Of a stretch of 64,000 nucleotides of DNA, positions 48,612 to 56,178 are shown one piece after another. Position numbers and translations under genes: made by a program. Positions within the stretch are counted from its first letter, which is position 1. Every line of letters begins with the position of its first letter. The notes below the pieces were generated by a model. It saw only the letters and a program-made list of their open reading frames with translations. It was not told where the DNA came from and searched no databases. The stretch covers positions 310,001-374,000 of the forward strand of contig NZ_LNDE01000002.1 of NCBI RefSeq assembly GCF_002866025.1. The letters are read 5' to 3'. The DNA comes from Thermotoga sp. KOL6. Its GTDB lineage: Bacteria > Thermotogota > Thermotogae > Thermotogales > Thermotogaceae.

Positions 48612-49151
48612 TTAGCCATTTTCTTTGTTGATGATTTTTTTAACCCTATTTCTCCAGAGGATGTATAAGATCATAGTCATTACAAAAAGGAGAACACCGA
48701 GTACCTTTGAATATTTTAAAAACACCTTCCCAACGGTCAGGGAAGAAAAAAGGAAAGCACTTTCGTAAAGGAGATCTCCGGCCCATATCACAAGAAGTGT
48801 TTCAATTCCCCTTCCTGTGTAACCTGCCAGGAAAGGTGTGAATTTCCCTATCCACGGAATGAATTTGCACAGAAGTACCAGAATATTTTCCGATGAGATG
48901 TAAACACCTGAAAATTCTTTTAGAATCCTTTGAATGAACTTCCGTTTGATTTTTGAAAGTATCGGTTTCAGTTCTTTTCCTAAAAGAAAGGTGAGTAAAT
49001 CCCATCCCAAGAGTCCTAAATAAATAGATAGAAATGCAGGGAAAGTATCCATTTTCCCCGCGATTATCAAGGCGGACGCTGCTAAAATAGGAAGAGGAGT
49101 ACCTGAGTTGTCGAAAAGCAATGTTGCCAGAAAGAGTAACAAGTATTTCAA
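48612..49151 (-). CDS. DedA/VTT-domain membrane protein
   Basis: A 179-residue inner-membrane protein with about four or five helices. The pattern DNSGTPLPILAASALIIAG and the later FIPWIGKFTPFLAGYTG (conserved Arg usually in F.R..P.......AG is replaced by Lys-Phe here) identify the DedA/SNARE-associated family, which includes undecaprenyl-phosphate and lipid flippases. TTG start with GAGGGAG. It is upstream of carA on the same strand but 155 bases away, with a promoter between. Specific substrate unknown. Confidence 0.85.
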   Translation of the reverse strand: MKYLLLFLATLLFDNSGTPLPILAASALIIAGKMDTFPAFLSIYLGLLGWDLLTFLLGKELKPILSKIKRKFIQRILKEFSGVYISSENILVLLCKFIPWIGKFTPFLAGYTGRGIETLLVIWAGDLLYESAFLFSSLTVGKVFLKYSKVLGVLLFVMTMILYILWRNRVKKIINKENG

Positions 49152-49173
49152 ATTTTCAACTCCCTCTATGCAA

Positions 49174-49179
49174 TATAAT
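49174..49179 (+). promoter_or_regulatory. TATAAT promoter element giving a very short leader
   Basis: A perfect -10 lies only nine bases before the first ATG (49188) of the following gene. Transcription would begin near 49186, making the transcript almost leaderless or moving the true start downstream. No convincing -35 is seen. Confidence 0.45.
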
Positions 49180-49187
49180 ACATCTGC

Positions 49188-49802
49188 ATGCTTTCTATGG
49201 GGGTGATAAAAATTACCTATAGAAATGCGGTAGAGCCCGTTGAAGGTGTTTTAAACAGGATGCTTGTGTTCTTTTTGGGAGTTCCAGCCATACTTTCTCT
49301 AATCAGATTTAAGATCATCGAAGCAGTGGGTTATTTCATCTTTTGGTTGGGAGGATTTTCTCCTCATATCTACGAAAAAGTCACCCAACAAGAGATTCCA
49401 GAGAAAACGAAGTTGATGCTCTCTTCATCGATCTTTCTCCATTCCATTTTGGGCCAGTTTCTGAATTTCTATGAGAGAATCGCCTTTTGGGACAAGTATC
49501 TTCATTTTTACGGTTCCTTTGTGATCACTTATTTCTTCTATCAAATATTAACGAGAAGATCCAAATACTGGCGTCAAGTCAACCCTTCAGTGTTTATGGC
49601 GTTTCTTCTTGGAGCATTTTCCGGTTTGCTTTGGGAAATAGCAGAGTTCATCACTGACAAAGTGGTACCAGGATATCATACCCAAAAAGGACTCGACGAT
49701 ACGATGTTGGACCTTGTATTCGATCTTCTCGGTTGTTATGTGATGGCGAAGGTTCTTTATAAGAAAAAAACAGGACATCTATTTTGGCATCCTAGCCGAT
49801 GA
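49188..49802 (+). CDS. Membrane protein, DUF2238-like
   Basis: A 204-residue protein with four or five predicted helices. The motifs AFWDKYLHFYGSFVITYFFY, GLLWEIAEFITDKVVPG and DTMLDLVFDLLG match the DUF2238 (YjdF-like) pattern of conserved Asp/His/Glu residues within helices. The start is uncertain: ATG 49188 is nearly leaderless relative to the TATAAT at 49174, while GGGGGTGA points to an in-frame ATT at 49212. It overlaps the MFS gene by four bases. Function is unknown. Confidence 0.75.
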   Translation: MLSMGVIKITYRNAVEPVEGVLNRMLVFFLGVPAILSLIRFKIIEAVGYFIFWLGGFSPHIYEKVTQQEIPEKTKLMLSSSIFLHSILGQFLNFYERIAFWDKYLHFYGSFVITYFFYQILTRRSKYWRQVNPSVFMAFLLGAFSGLLWEIAEFITDKVVPGYHTQKGLDDTMLDLVFDLLGCYVMAKVLYKKKTGHLFWHPSR

Positions 49803-51169
49803 AGAAGATCTATCTTTTCTTCACGTTGGAAGGTATTTTCTCTCTATTCTACATGCTTCTCACTCAAGGGCCGATCTTTACAGGCCTTGCGATGTCTTTT
49901 AATTTGAACGAATTCCTTTTGAGTGTTGCCGCTGCGATTCCTCCCATGATGCAGTTTTTCCAGTTATTCTCTTCTTTCTTCGTTCGAAGGTTTAAAAGTA
50001 GAAGAATGCTTGTCAATGTGTTCAATGGGCTCAGTCGTTATTCTTTTTCTGCGCTCGTTATCTTCATGTTGCTTGGAAAGAGAGAACCGAGAATTTTTCT
50101 AACCGCCTTGACGGTATCACAGATATTTGCCGCTCTCTCTGGTAGTACCTGGGCTTCGTGGATGAGAGATCTCATCCCACCTGAGGAAAGGGGAAAAGCC
50201 TTCGGAACAAGGAATGTGTTCCTTTCGATTGGGAATGCTTTTATAATCTACTTGTACTCACTCATTGTAGAAAAAACGAAAAACGGATTCGAGCTTGTAC
50301 TTTTGATAGCAGCTGTGGGTACCACTTTATCCATAATCTCCATGAGAGAATTACCGGACGTTCCTATGAAGAGCGCTGAAAATGGAATTCCATTACGTTT
50401 GGCGTTGAAAGATACGAATTTCATGAGGTACGTGTTCTTCACTTTCTATTGGAACATGGCAGTCACATTTTCCTCTGCTTTCTACCATTATCATCTTTTG
50501 AAAAATCTTGGAATAAGCTACACGTACATTTCCTACATTTTGATCGTGAACAATTTCATCGCTGTGTTAGGATACATGGTATGGAGCAAAGTTTCAGACA
50601 AGATCGGTCATAAAACTATCGCAGAGTTTGGTATAGTTCTTGCATCTTTTGTTTCTATAATGTGGTTCTTCATGAACAGGGCTACGTACACTTATCTCAT
50701 GTTGATGGACGCTCTTTTCTCTGCTGTGGCTTGGTCTGCTATAAATCTCTCACTCACGGTTTTACCGATGGAAGTTGCCTCTACATCGGATCCCATCTTT
50801 TTTGGAGTGAACTCATCTTTTGCGAGTTTGGGAAGTCTTGTAGGCTCTTTGTTAGGAGGAATACTCGCCCACAATCTTTCGGAAATTTATATAAAGGTAC
50901 ATAATTTTGAAATATTTGGTCTTCAATTTCTCTTTCTTGGTGCAGGTTTCTTAAGATTCTCTGCTATCTTTTTCCTAGAAAAAGTCAAGGTCAAGCGTTA
51001 CATCAAGCTCCGGGAATTTTTGTTCAACACAGTGTTTGTTATTTTGAGGCGTCCTGTCTATAGAGTTTTCGATAAGGAATACGTAGTTTATCTCTTGAGG
51101 AGGTATGGTGAGCATGTTCGAAAAATTGTTAGAAGATCTAAAGGAAGGAAGAGTGATTCTGGCAAGTAG
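49799..51169 (+). CDS. Major facilitator superfamily transporter
   Basis: A 456-residue membrane protein with about 12 helices in two halves; the inter-half loop lies near SMRELPDVPMKSAENG. The loop DLIPPEERGKAFGTRNVFL resembles the 'P..~RG...g....' motif of MFS exporters. A basic tail (VRKIVRRSKGRKSDSGK) overlaps the start of the flavin reductase-like gene by about 55 bases in another frame. The substrate is unknown. It begins at an ATG overlapping the upstream stop (ATGA) without its own ribosome site. Confidence 0.85.
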   Translation: MKKIYLFFTLEGIFSLFYMLLTQGPIFTGLAMSFNLNEFLLSVAAAIPPMMQFFQLFSSFFVRRFKSRRMLVNVFNGLSRYSFSALVIFMLLGKREPRIFLTALTVSQIFAALSGSTWASWMRDLIPPEERGKAFGTRNVFLSIGNAFIIYLYSLIVEKTKNGFELVLLIAAVGTTLSIISMRELPDVPMKSAENGIPLRLALKDTNFMRYVFFTFYWNMAVTFSSAFYHYHLLKNLGISYTYISYILIVNNFIAVLGYMVWSKVSDKIGHKTIAEFGIVLASFVSIMWFFMNRATYTYLMLMDALFSAVAWSAINLSLTVLPMEVASTSDPIFFGVNSSFASLGSLVGSLLGGILAHNLSEIYIKVHNFEIFGLQFLFLGAGFLRFSAIFFLEKVKVKRYIKLREFLFNTVFVILRRPVYRVFDKEYVVYLLRRYGEHVRKIVRRSKGRKSDSGK

Positions 51170-51587
51170 ATCGGGTGATAGGGTTAATGGAATGACCATA
51201 GGATGGGGATTCTTCGGTATCATGTGGAACGAAGAATACTTCATTTCTGCTGTAAGACCTCAAAGATTCACTTGGCGTCTCGTAAAAGAGACCAAAAGAT
51301 TCACGTTGAATTTTTTAGACAATCGGTATCAAGAAGCACTTGACTATTTCGGGAGCGTGAGTGGATATCATGAAGACAAATTCAAAAAAGGCCTGCTTCA
51401 CTTGGATGAAATCGATGGGTTCACCGCTCCCATTAGAGAAGCTCACACCGTCATAGAGTGTTCTGTAACATTTGCAAACAACGTGGAACCGTTCGTTCTC
51501 CCACAAGAACTTATCGACAAGTTTTATGGAGATCATGGTTTCCATACTTTGTTCTTTGGGAAGGTAGAAAGGATCCATCGAAAGTGA
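51114..51587 (+). CDS. Flavin reductase-like (FMN-binding split barrel) protein
   Basis: About 157 residues with the flavin reductase-like fold: NGMTIGWGFFGIMWNEEYFI (the NxxT-type FMN loop), VRPQRFTWRLVKETKRFTLNF and the C-terminal FHTLFFGKVERIH. Such proteins bind FMN and reduce flavins or act as small NAD(P)H oxidoreductases. GAGGAGG is followed at once by ATG (51105), GTG (51108) and ATG (51114) in frame; spacing favours 51108 or 51114. It starts inside the MFS gene and its stop overlaps the sfsA GTG. Confidence 0.82.
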   Translation: MFEKLLEDLKEGRVILASRSGDRVNGMTIGWGFFGIMWNEEYFISAVRPQRFTWRLVKETKRFTLNFLDNRYQEALDYFGSVSGYHEDKFKKGLLHLDEIDGFTAPIREAHTVIECSVTFANNVEPFVLPQELIDKFYGDHGFHTLFFGKVERIHRK

Positions 51588-52252
51588 GATTGAAGATCCC
51601 GTTCGATTCAGTCGGAACGTTTCTCAAAAGGGAGAGTAGATTCACAGGAGTGGTTCTCGTCGATGATGTAGAAACTCGCGTTCACATTCACAACACGGGA
51701 CGCCTTCCTATACTCTCGGAAGGGAAGAGAGTTTTTTTGAAACGCAAAAAAGCACAGACTCGCCGAACAGGTTGGGATCTTCTTGCTGTTGAACATGAAG
51801 GAGAGTTGGTGTTTGTGCACTCTGGATATCATAGTATCACTGCTGAAGGTATTATCGAGGAACTTTTTCCGAACTTTGAAATAACAAGGGAAAAAAAGTT
51901 GGGAAATAGTAGGTTGGATTTTCTCGTTGATGAAAGAATCTGTATAGAAGTGAAGGGATGTACTTTCAGAAATGAGAACGTAGCAATGTTTCCAGATGCT
52001 CCTACACGAAGGGGAACGAAACACGTTCGGGAACTCATGCGCTGCGTAGAGAAAGGATTTAAAGCAATTCTTTTAATATTGGTTTTCTTGGAAAGCGATT
52101 GTTTCTCACCAAATGAAGAAATGGATCCTGATTTTGCAGAAACTTTTTGGATGGCCCGGAAAAAGGGTGTCAATGTTTTAATATTCAGGTTAAAATACGA
52201 TGGAGAGTACTTGTATTCGATAGGGCAATTACCGATCTGTGGGGAGGTGTAA
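51584..52252 (+). CDS. sfsA: SfsA family protein (PD-(D/E)XK nuclease-like)
   Basis: A 222-residue homologue of E. coli SfsA, first named for sugar-fermentation stimulation. The N-terminal OB-like part (GTFLKRESRFTGVVLVDD, AHIHNTGRL form VHIHNTGRL) precedes a core with SRLDFLVDERICIEVKGCTF, where Asp and Glu-x-Lys resemble the PD-(D/E)XK active site, and FPDAPTRRGTKHVRELM. GTG at 51584 overlaps the upstream TGA. The biochemical role is unsettled in the family; DNA binding or nuclease action is inferred from the fold. Confidence 0.9.
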   Translation: MRLKIPFDSVGTFLKRESRFTGVVLVDDVETRVHIHNTGRLPILSEGKRVFLKRKKAQTRRTGWDLLAVEHEGELVFVHSGYHSITAEGIIEELFPNFEITREKKLGNSRLDFLVDERICIEVKGCTFRNENVAMFPDAPTRRGTKHVRELMRCVEKGFKAILLILVFLESDCFSPNEEMDPDFAETFWMARKKGVNVLIFRLKYDGEYLYSIGQLPICGEV

Positions 52253-52255
52253 GTG

Positions 52256-52450
52256 ATGGAGAATCCTACTATCGAGCAGCTTGTGAGAAGGTACGTGGAG
52301 ATCAAAGATTTAATGAAAGAACTCAGAGCTGAAAAAAAAGAAATAGAGGAAGTCTTGAGAGAATACGCTAAAAGAACAGGAATCAAAGAGTTCGAGGTGG
52401 AGGGAAAGAAGGTTTTCTTCGAAGAGAAACTAAGTTTAAAGGTGAAATAA
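52256..52450 (+). CDS. Small charged coiled-coil protein
   Basis: A 64-residue protein, almost wholly helical and charged in the first half (RRYVEIKDLMKELRAEKKEI), ending with a short beta-like segment (IKEFEVEGKKVFFEEKLSLKV). The end resembles small phage or host proteins that precede helicase genes, but I do not recognise a family. ATG at 52256 with GGGGAGGTG upstream, three bases after sfsA. A strong hairpin begins at its stop codon. Confidence 0.65.
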   Translation: MENPTIEQLVRRYVEIKDLMKELRAEKKEIEEVLREYAKRTGIKEFEVEGKKVFFEEKLSLKVK

Positions 52451-52468
52451 GCCCGCTGTTGCGGGCTT
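52449..52468. terminator. Bidirectional terminator between convergent genes
   Basis: AAGCCCGC-TGTT-GCGGGCTT, an 8-bp perfect stem whose ends touch the stop codons of the small coiled-coil gene and of the Rrf2 gene. On the plus strand it is followed by CAAATTTGTTT and on the minus strand by ATTTC. Confidence 0.75.
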
Positions 52469-52884
52469 CAAATTTGTTTCAGTTTTTCTTTCTGTTCCTT
52501 CAGCAGATCTTCGAGAGTTACGCTGGTGAGCACCTTTTCAATTTCTTTTTCGACCCTCTTCCATAGGGATCTTATCACGCAGTCTAACTCATCTGGACAG
52601 CCCGGCATTTCTGAAAAAACTTTCGACTTTTTATCTAGCAAGAAAATCACATCGGACACTTTCACTTCCCTTGGAGGGCGTGCGAGCATGTACCCACCAC
52701 TCTTACCTCTCTTCGTTTTCACAATCCCAGCTTTTCTCAAGATGTAGAGAATTTTTTCTGCAAATTCTCTGGGAACAGATTGCTTTGCTCTTTCTAATAT
52801 CTCTGTCATTGAGAGGTACTTTCCGTACTCTCTTGACATGACGATCAGGAGTCTCAATGCATACTCACTTCTCATTGTGAACAC
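52468..52884 (-). CDS. Rrf2-family transcriptional regulator
   Basis: A 138-residue winged-helix regulator. MRSEYALRLLIVMSREYG and SVPREFAEKILYILRKAGIV form the helix-turn-helix, KRGKSGGYMLARPPREV the wing, followed by a dimerisation helix. Two cysteines only (Cys96 and Cys102) are present in GCPDELDCVIRSLW, where IscR-type Fe-S sensors have three; the position equivalent to IscR Cys92 and the nearby His are missing. GTG start with GGAGGG. It is the last gene downstream of ftsY, the DUF2225 gene and the lipoprotein gene. Whether it binds an Fe-S cluster is open. Confidence 0.88.
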   Translation of the reverse strand: MFTMRSEYALRLLIVMSREYGKYLSMTEILERAKQSVPREFAEKILYILRKAGIVKTKRGKSGGYMLARPPREVKVSDVIFLLDKKSKVFSEMPGCPDELDCVIRSLWKRVEKEIEKVLTSVTLEDLLKEQKEKLKQI

Positions 52885-52885
52885 G

Positions 52886-54553
52886 TCAATCCCTCCAAAC
52901 GAATACCTTAGATACGATCTTTCTGTTGTGAAGAGCTTCTCTTATACTATCCAAGTACACATCAATTTTTCTTCCTTTTATCACACCTCCTATATCCTCT
53001 ACAACGAAAACACCACCGCTGGGTGAATCTCTGAGAGCTGGGATGTAGACAATGGTTCCAAGAGGAAATATCGTTGTGTCGGCAGCGACCGTTCGCCACT
53101 CTTCTGGAATCTTACCAGATTTCGTGAGTCTGAACGCCGGATGTTCTGGAAGTTTCCCGTCCTCCCATTCAGTGTAGAAACTGATCTCGAATTCGCCCAT
53201 GTTTGAGAAAAACAGAAGCATAGGATCTTTCGGTTCTCCTTCCACGTAAAGTTCGAAGGTGACAGATTTACCACCGTACCCTATAACGTCCCCTGATTTC
53301 ACCCAGTCTCCAATGTTCACCGATATTACAGAAAGATTCTTGTAAACGGTCTCTACATCGTTTCCGTGGTATATAACAACCGTTCCTTCTTTAACACTTG
53401 TCACTCTTCCAGGGAGAGCTGCTTTTACTGTCTGACCAGCGCTTTCAACAACGATCCCAGAAGAGAACGAACCGTCGGTTTTCAAGCCAAATCCTGATAG
53501 TATCAACTTCGGATCGGGTTTTTCTCCAACTGGAAAGACTGTGGAAAGATTCGTTACAGGAACTTTTATGATACGACCCGCTATAAGTTTTCTAGGATCC
53601 TCTATTCCGTTGAGTTTCATGATTTTTTCTACACCTTCCGGGCCAAGATTAAAGGCCTCGCTGATCTTTGCAAGTGTGTCACCTCGTTCCACTCTTATGA
53701 ACACATATCCCTCTTCTATTCCAAGTATTCTTGCTATTTCGTAGCTTCTGACGAGTCTTCTGAACTCATCGAGGTATCTTTTCAGCTGCTGAACATAGGT
53801 TTCTGGGTTTACATTCACCATTTGAGGATACGTTTCTTCTTGCTTCATGTTCTGTACCAACTGTTCCAGGTTTCTCTGACCACTCTCAAGTGAAGAGAGT
53901 CTTTTTTCGATTTCATCTATTCTGTTTTCTAACTCATCAGTCGCGGTGAAAGTGACCGTCGATCTGGTTTCCTTTTGTGAAAGGACTCGTAAGGCTACTT
54001 TTGAAAGAAGCTTCTCTGAACTCTCAACTCTTTCCTCGAGTTGATCTATTCGTGAGGAGTTTCTTTCTAAAGATGACACCCGTTCTTCCAGTTCGAGAAG
54101 GATATGTTTCAAATCTTCGGAAACCTCTGGAGAATTTCCAAGCGAAGTGATGTTTACTTTCCTTTCAAGTTCTAAGATTTTCGATTTCATGTCTTCGATA
54201 TCGGAAAAAATGGTGGATACCTTCTCTATCGCAGGTATTTTCATGGAGATGGTATAGTACTCATTCTGTAATTCGTTCACTTTGAGATAGAATTCTTCTT
54301 GGAGTTTCGCGATATCCTCTTTCAAGTAGTCGACTTCTTCCTTCAAAGATTCGTACTCTCTCTGGACATCCTTTTGTGTTTCTGTTTCTTTTTCCAAATC
54401 TCCGATTTTTTTCTCCAAGAGGTCGATCTGTGTGTTCAATTGCCTGATCTGCTCCTCAATTCTGTTGATTTTTTCCTCTAGCTGTTTTGGAACACATGCG
54501 GCAAGGAGCGCGAGAATTAAAGTAAGAATCAAGATTTTCTCAATTCTAACCAT
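52886..54553 (-). CDS. Lipoprotein with coiled coil, LysM, degenerate LytM and 3D domains
   Basis: A 555-residue envelope protein. The signal MVRIEKILILTLILALLAAC ends in a lipobox with Cys20. Residues 25-260 are mostly coiled coil. A LysM repeat (VERGDTLAKISEAFNLGPEG) lies near 285-330, then a LytM/M23-like domain (about 345-445, GIVVESAGQTVKAALPGRVT ... VKSGDVIGYG) that lacks the HxxxD and HxH zinc residues. The C-terminus is a 3D domain (about 460-555, VAADTTIFPLGTIVYIPAL and VVEDIGGVIKGRKIDVYLDS), related to the MltA/RlpA double-psi barrel, with its conserved Asp residues. It probably binds peptidoglycan and might activate or cleave glycan strands. It overlaps the DUF2225 gene by 25 bases. 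Confidence 0.85.
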   Translation of the reverse strand: MVRIEKILILTLILALLAACVPKQLEEKINRIEEQIRQLNTQIDLLEKKIGDLEKETETQKDVQREYESLKEEVDYLKEDIAKLQEEFYLKVNELQNEYYTISMKIPAIEKVSTIFSDIEDMKSKILELERKVNITSLGNSPEVSEDLKHILLELEERVSSLERNSSRIDQLEERVESSEKLLSKVALRVLSQKETRSTVTFTATDELENRIDEIEKRLSSLESGQRNLEQLVQNMKQEETYPQMVNVNPETYVQQLKRYLDEFRRLVRSYEIARILGIEEGYVFIRVERGDTLAKISEAFNLGPEGVEKIMKLNGIEDPRKLIAGRIIKVPVTNLSTVFPVGEKPDPKLILSGFGLKTDGSFSSGIVVESAGQTVKAALPGRVTSVKEGTVVIYHGNDVETVYKNLSVISVNIGDWVKSGDVIGYGGKSVTFELYVEGEPKDPMLLFFSNMGEFEISFYTEWEDGKLPEHPAFRLTKSGKIPEEWRTVAADTTIFPLGTIVYIPALRDSPSGGVFVVEDIGGVIKGRKIDVYLDSIREALHNRKIVSKVFVWRD

Positions 54554-55185
54554 CGTTCCCGCCCCACTTTCGCATACATCGAAGCTCCATCGTACTTTCT
54601 TATCAGAATTTCATACCATTTAGCAGCTTCTTTTCTCTTTCCAAGGAGCTGATTCAAAACTCCGAGATAAAAAAGAATCATTGGTTCGTCTGATTCTTCA
54701 TAGTTATCGTATTTGTAGTGATTTTCGAATTCTCTCAACGCCCTCTCAAGATATCTTTTTTCATCTTCTGATCTTCCCATTTCCCTGAAAAGCCATGCGA
54801 TTTTCAAATAAGAAATAGCCGCTTTTTTCCTTTGGTTCAGAAGAGAATAGATCGTTCCGCTCAAGACATATCTCTTGATCGCTTCGATGTGTGTGCCTTC
54901 TTCTCCTAACTCAACTTTCTTCCTGGCGTTTTCAAGAAACTCGTTCAGTCTTTTCTCTGTCTCTTCACCTTTTATTTTGATCGATTCAAAGTCTTTGTCG
55001 AAGGCAGAGAAATAACACTTCGGACATGTGACTACCTCGTACAAATATGGGTTCACACCCTCAAAATTCGGTTTCAAATCGATATCTCTCGATTTGATTT
55101 TTATGGCATCGAAAAAAACCATTTTTTTCTTGAACTTGTTTCCACAAAAAGGACACGAAAATTCTTTTTCCCAAAGTTCTCTCAT
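54529..55185 (-). CDS. DUF2225 family protein (zinc-ribbon plus TPR-like helices)
   Basis: A 218-residue protein. Two CxxC pairs, FSCPFCGNKF near the N-terminus and VVTCPKCYFSAFDKDF at about residue 55, form the zinc-ribbon of DUF2225. The C-terminal two thirds are helical repeats resembling TPR units (AIKRYVLSGTIYSLLNQRKK, AISYLKIAWLFREMGRSEDE, FYLGVLNQLLGKRKEAAKWY). ATG overlaps the ftsY stop. Often found with membrane or chemotaxis loci, but the role is unknown. No signal peptide. Confidence 0.85.
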   Translation of the reverse strand: MRELWEKEFSCPFCGNKFKKKMVFFDAIKIKSRDIDLKPNFEGVNPYLYEVVTCPKCYFSAFDKDFESIKIKGEETEKRLNEFLENARKKVELGEEGTHIEAIKRYVLSGTIYSLLNQRKKAAISYLKIAWLFREMGRSEDEKRYLERALREFENHYKYDNYEESDEPMILFYLGVLNQLLGKRKEAAKWYEILIRKYDGASMYAKVGRERWLELRKS

Positions 55186-56066
55186 TTGGAAAGGAGCACC
55201 TCCACGAACGCATGGGGATCGAATGGTTTCAGATCGTCTACTTTTTCTCCAACTCCCACGAACTTTATAGGAATTCCTAACTCCTTTACTATCGCGAGAG
55301 TTATACCACCTTTTGCAGTACCATCGAGTTTTGTAAGGATGATTCCTGTTACATCTACTGCTTCTTTAAATGTCCTAGCTTGTATTAATCCGTTTTGACC
55401 GGTGGTTGCATCTATAACGAGAAGAGTTTCATGAGGAGCCTCAGGTACTTTCTTCTTTATCACCCGGTGTATCTTTCTCAACTCTTCCATCAGATTCTTT
55501 TTTGTGTGAAGTCTGCCAGCGGTATCCACTATCACCACATCCTTTCCCCTTGCAACAGCATGCGATACCGCGTCGAAAGCAACTGCTGCGGGATCGGAAC
55601 CCTCCGAGTGAGCTATCACTGTAGCACCCACGCGTTCACCCCAGATCTTGAGTTGTTCTATGGCTGCGGCCCTGAAAGTGTCCGATGCGGCAAGAACAAC
55701 CTCTTTTCCCTGGTCGATGAACATCTTAGCGAGTTTACCACAGGATGTTGTTTTCCCCGTTCCATTCACACCAACAACGGTTATCACGAACGGCGGTTCA
55801 ATTGGTTCTTTTAGAGAGGGGTCGAAGTCTAGAATCTCAAGAAGTGTTTCTTTCAAAGCTTCCAGTGCTTCACCATCCTTTTCTTCAAGCCTTTTCAAGA
55901 TATACTCCGTCGTTTCAACACCAACGTCTGCCTGAATGAGCAGTTCTTCCAGTTCCTCTCGGGTTTCATCGTCGAGTTTTTTTCCTTTGAGGAGATCTAT
56001 AACTCTCCCGAAAAAGGTGTCTTTCGTTTTTTGAAGACCTTTTTTCAAGAAATCGAAGAGTCCCAT
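55182..56066 (-). CDS. ftsY: Signal recognition particle receptor FtsY
   Basis: SRP GTPase that docks ribosome-SRP complexes at the membrane. The 294-residue product is the short form without the acidic A domain: an N-domain four-helix bundle (LDDETREELEELLIQADVGV) followed by the G domain with G1 GVNGTGKTTSCGKLA, DTFRAAAIEQLKIW, G3 DTAGRLHTKKNLM and G4 TKLDGTAKGG. The N-terminal helix MGLFDFLKKGLQKTKD is the lipid-binding amphipathic segment. ATG start with GGGAGGTAG upstream. TATACT (56093-56098, minus) is a good -10. Confidence 0.98.
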   Translation of the reverse strand: MGLFDFLKKGLQKTKDTFFGRVIDLLKGKKLDDETREELEELLIQADVGVETTEYILKRLEEKDGEALEALKETLLEILDFDPSLKEPIEPPFVITVVGVNGTGKTTSCGKLAKMFIDQGKEVVLAASDTFRAAAIEQLKIWGERVGATVIAHSEGSDPAAVAFDAVSHAVARGKDVVIVDTAGRLHTKKNLMEELRKIHRVIKKKVPEAPHETLLVIDATTGQNGLIQARTFKEAVDVTGIILTKLDGTAKGGITLAIVKELGIPIKFVGVGEKVDDLKPFDPHAFVEVLLSK

Positions 56067-56092
56067 CTTTTTCTACCTCCCATTTTTTCACT

Positions 56093-56119
56093 AGTATAAA
56101 GCATACCACACGTTTTGAA
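56093..56119 (-). promoter_or_regulatory. ftsY operon promoter
   Basis: On the minus strand TATACT (56098-56093) with TTCAAA (56119-56114) upstream at a 15-base spacer. It would drive ftsY, the DUF2225 gene, the lipoprotein gene and probably the Rrf2 gene. The remaining bases up to 56178 must hold the htrA promoter, for which TTGAAC and TGTCTA (17-base spacer) are a weak candidate. Confidence 0.45.
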
Positions 56120-56178
56120 CCCCTGGGTTAATCAGTGTGTCTAAGAAACCGGATACCTCACAGAAGGAGGGATAGACA

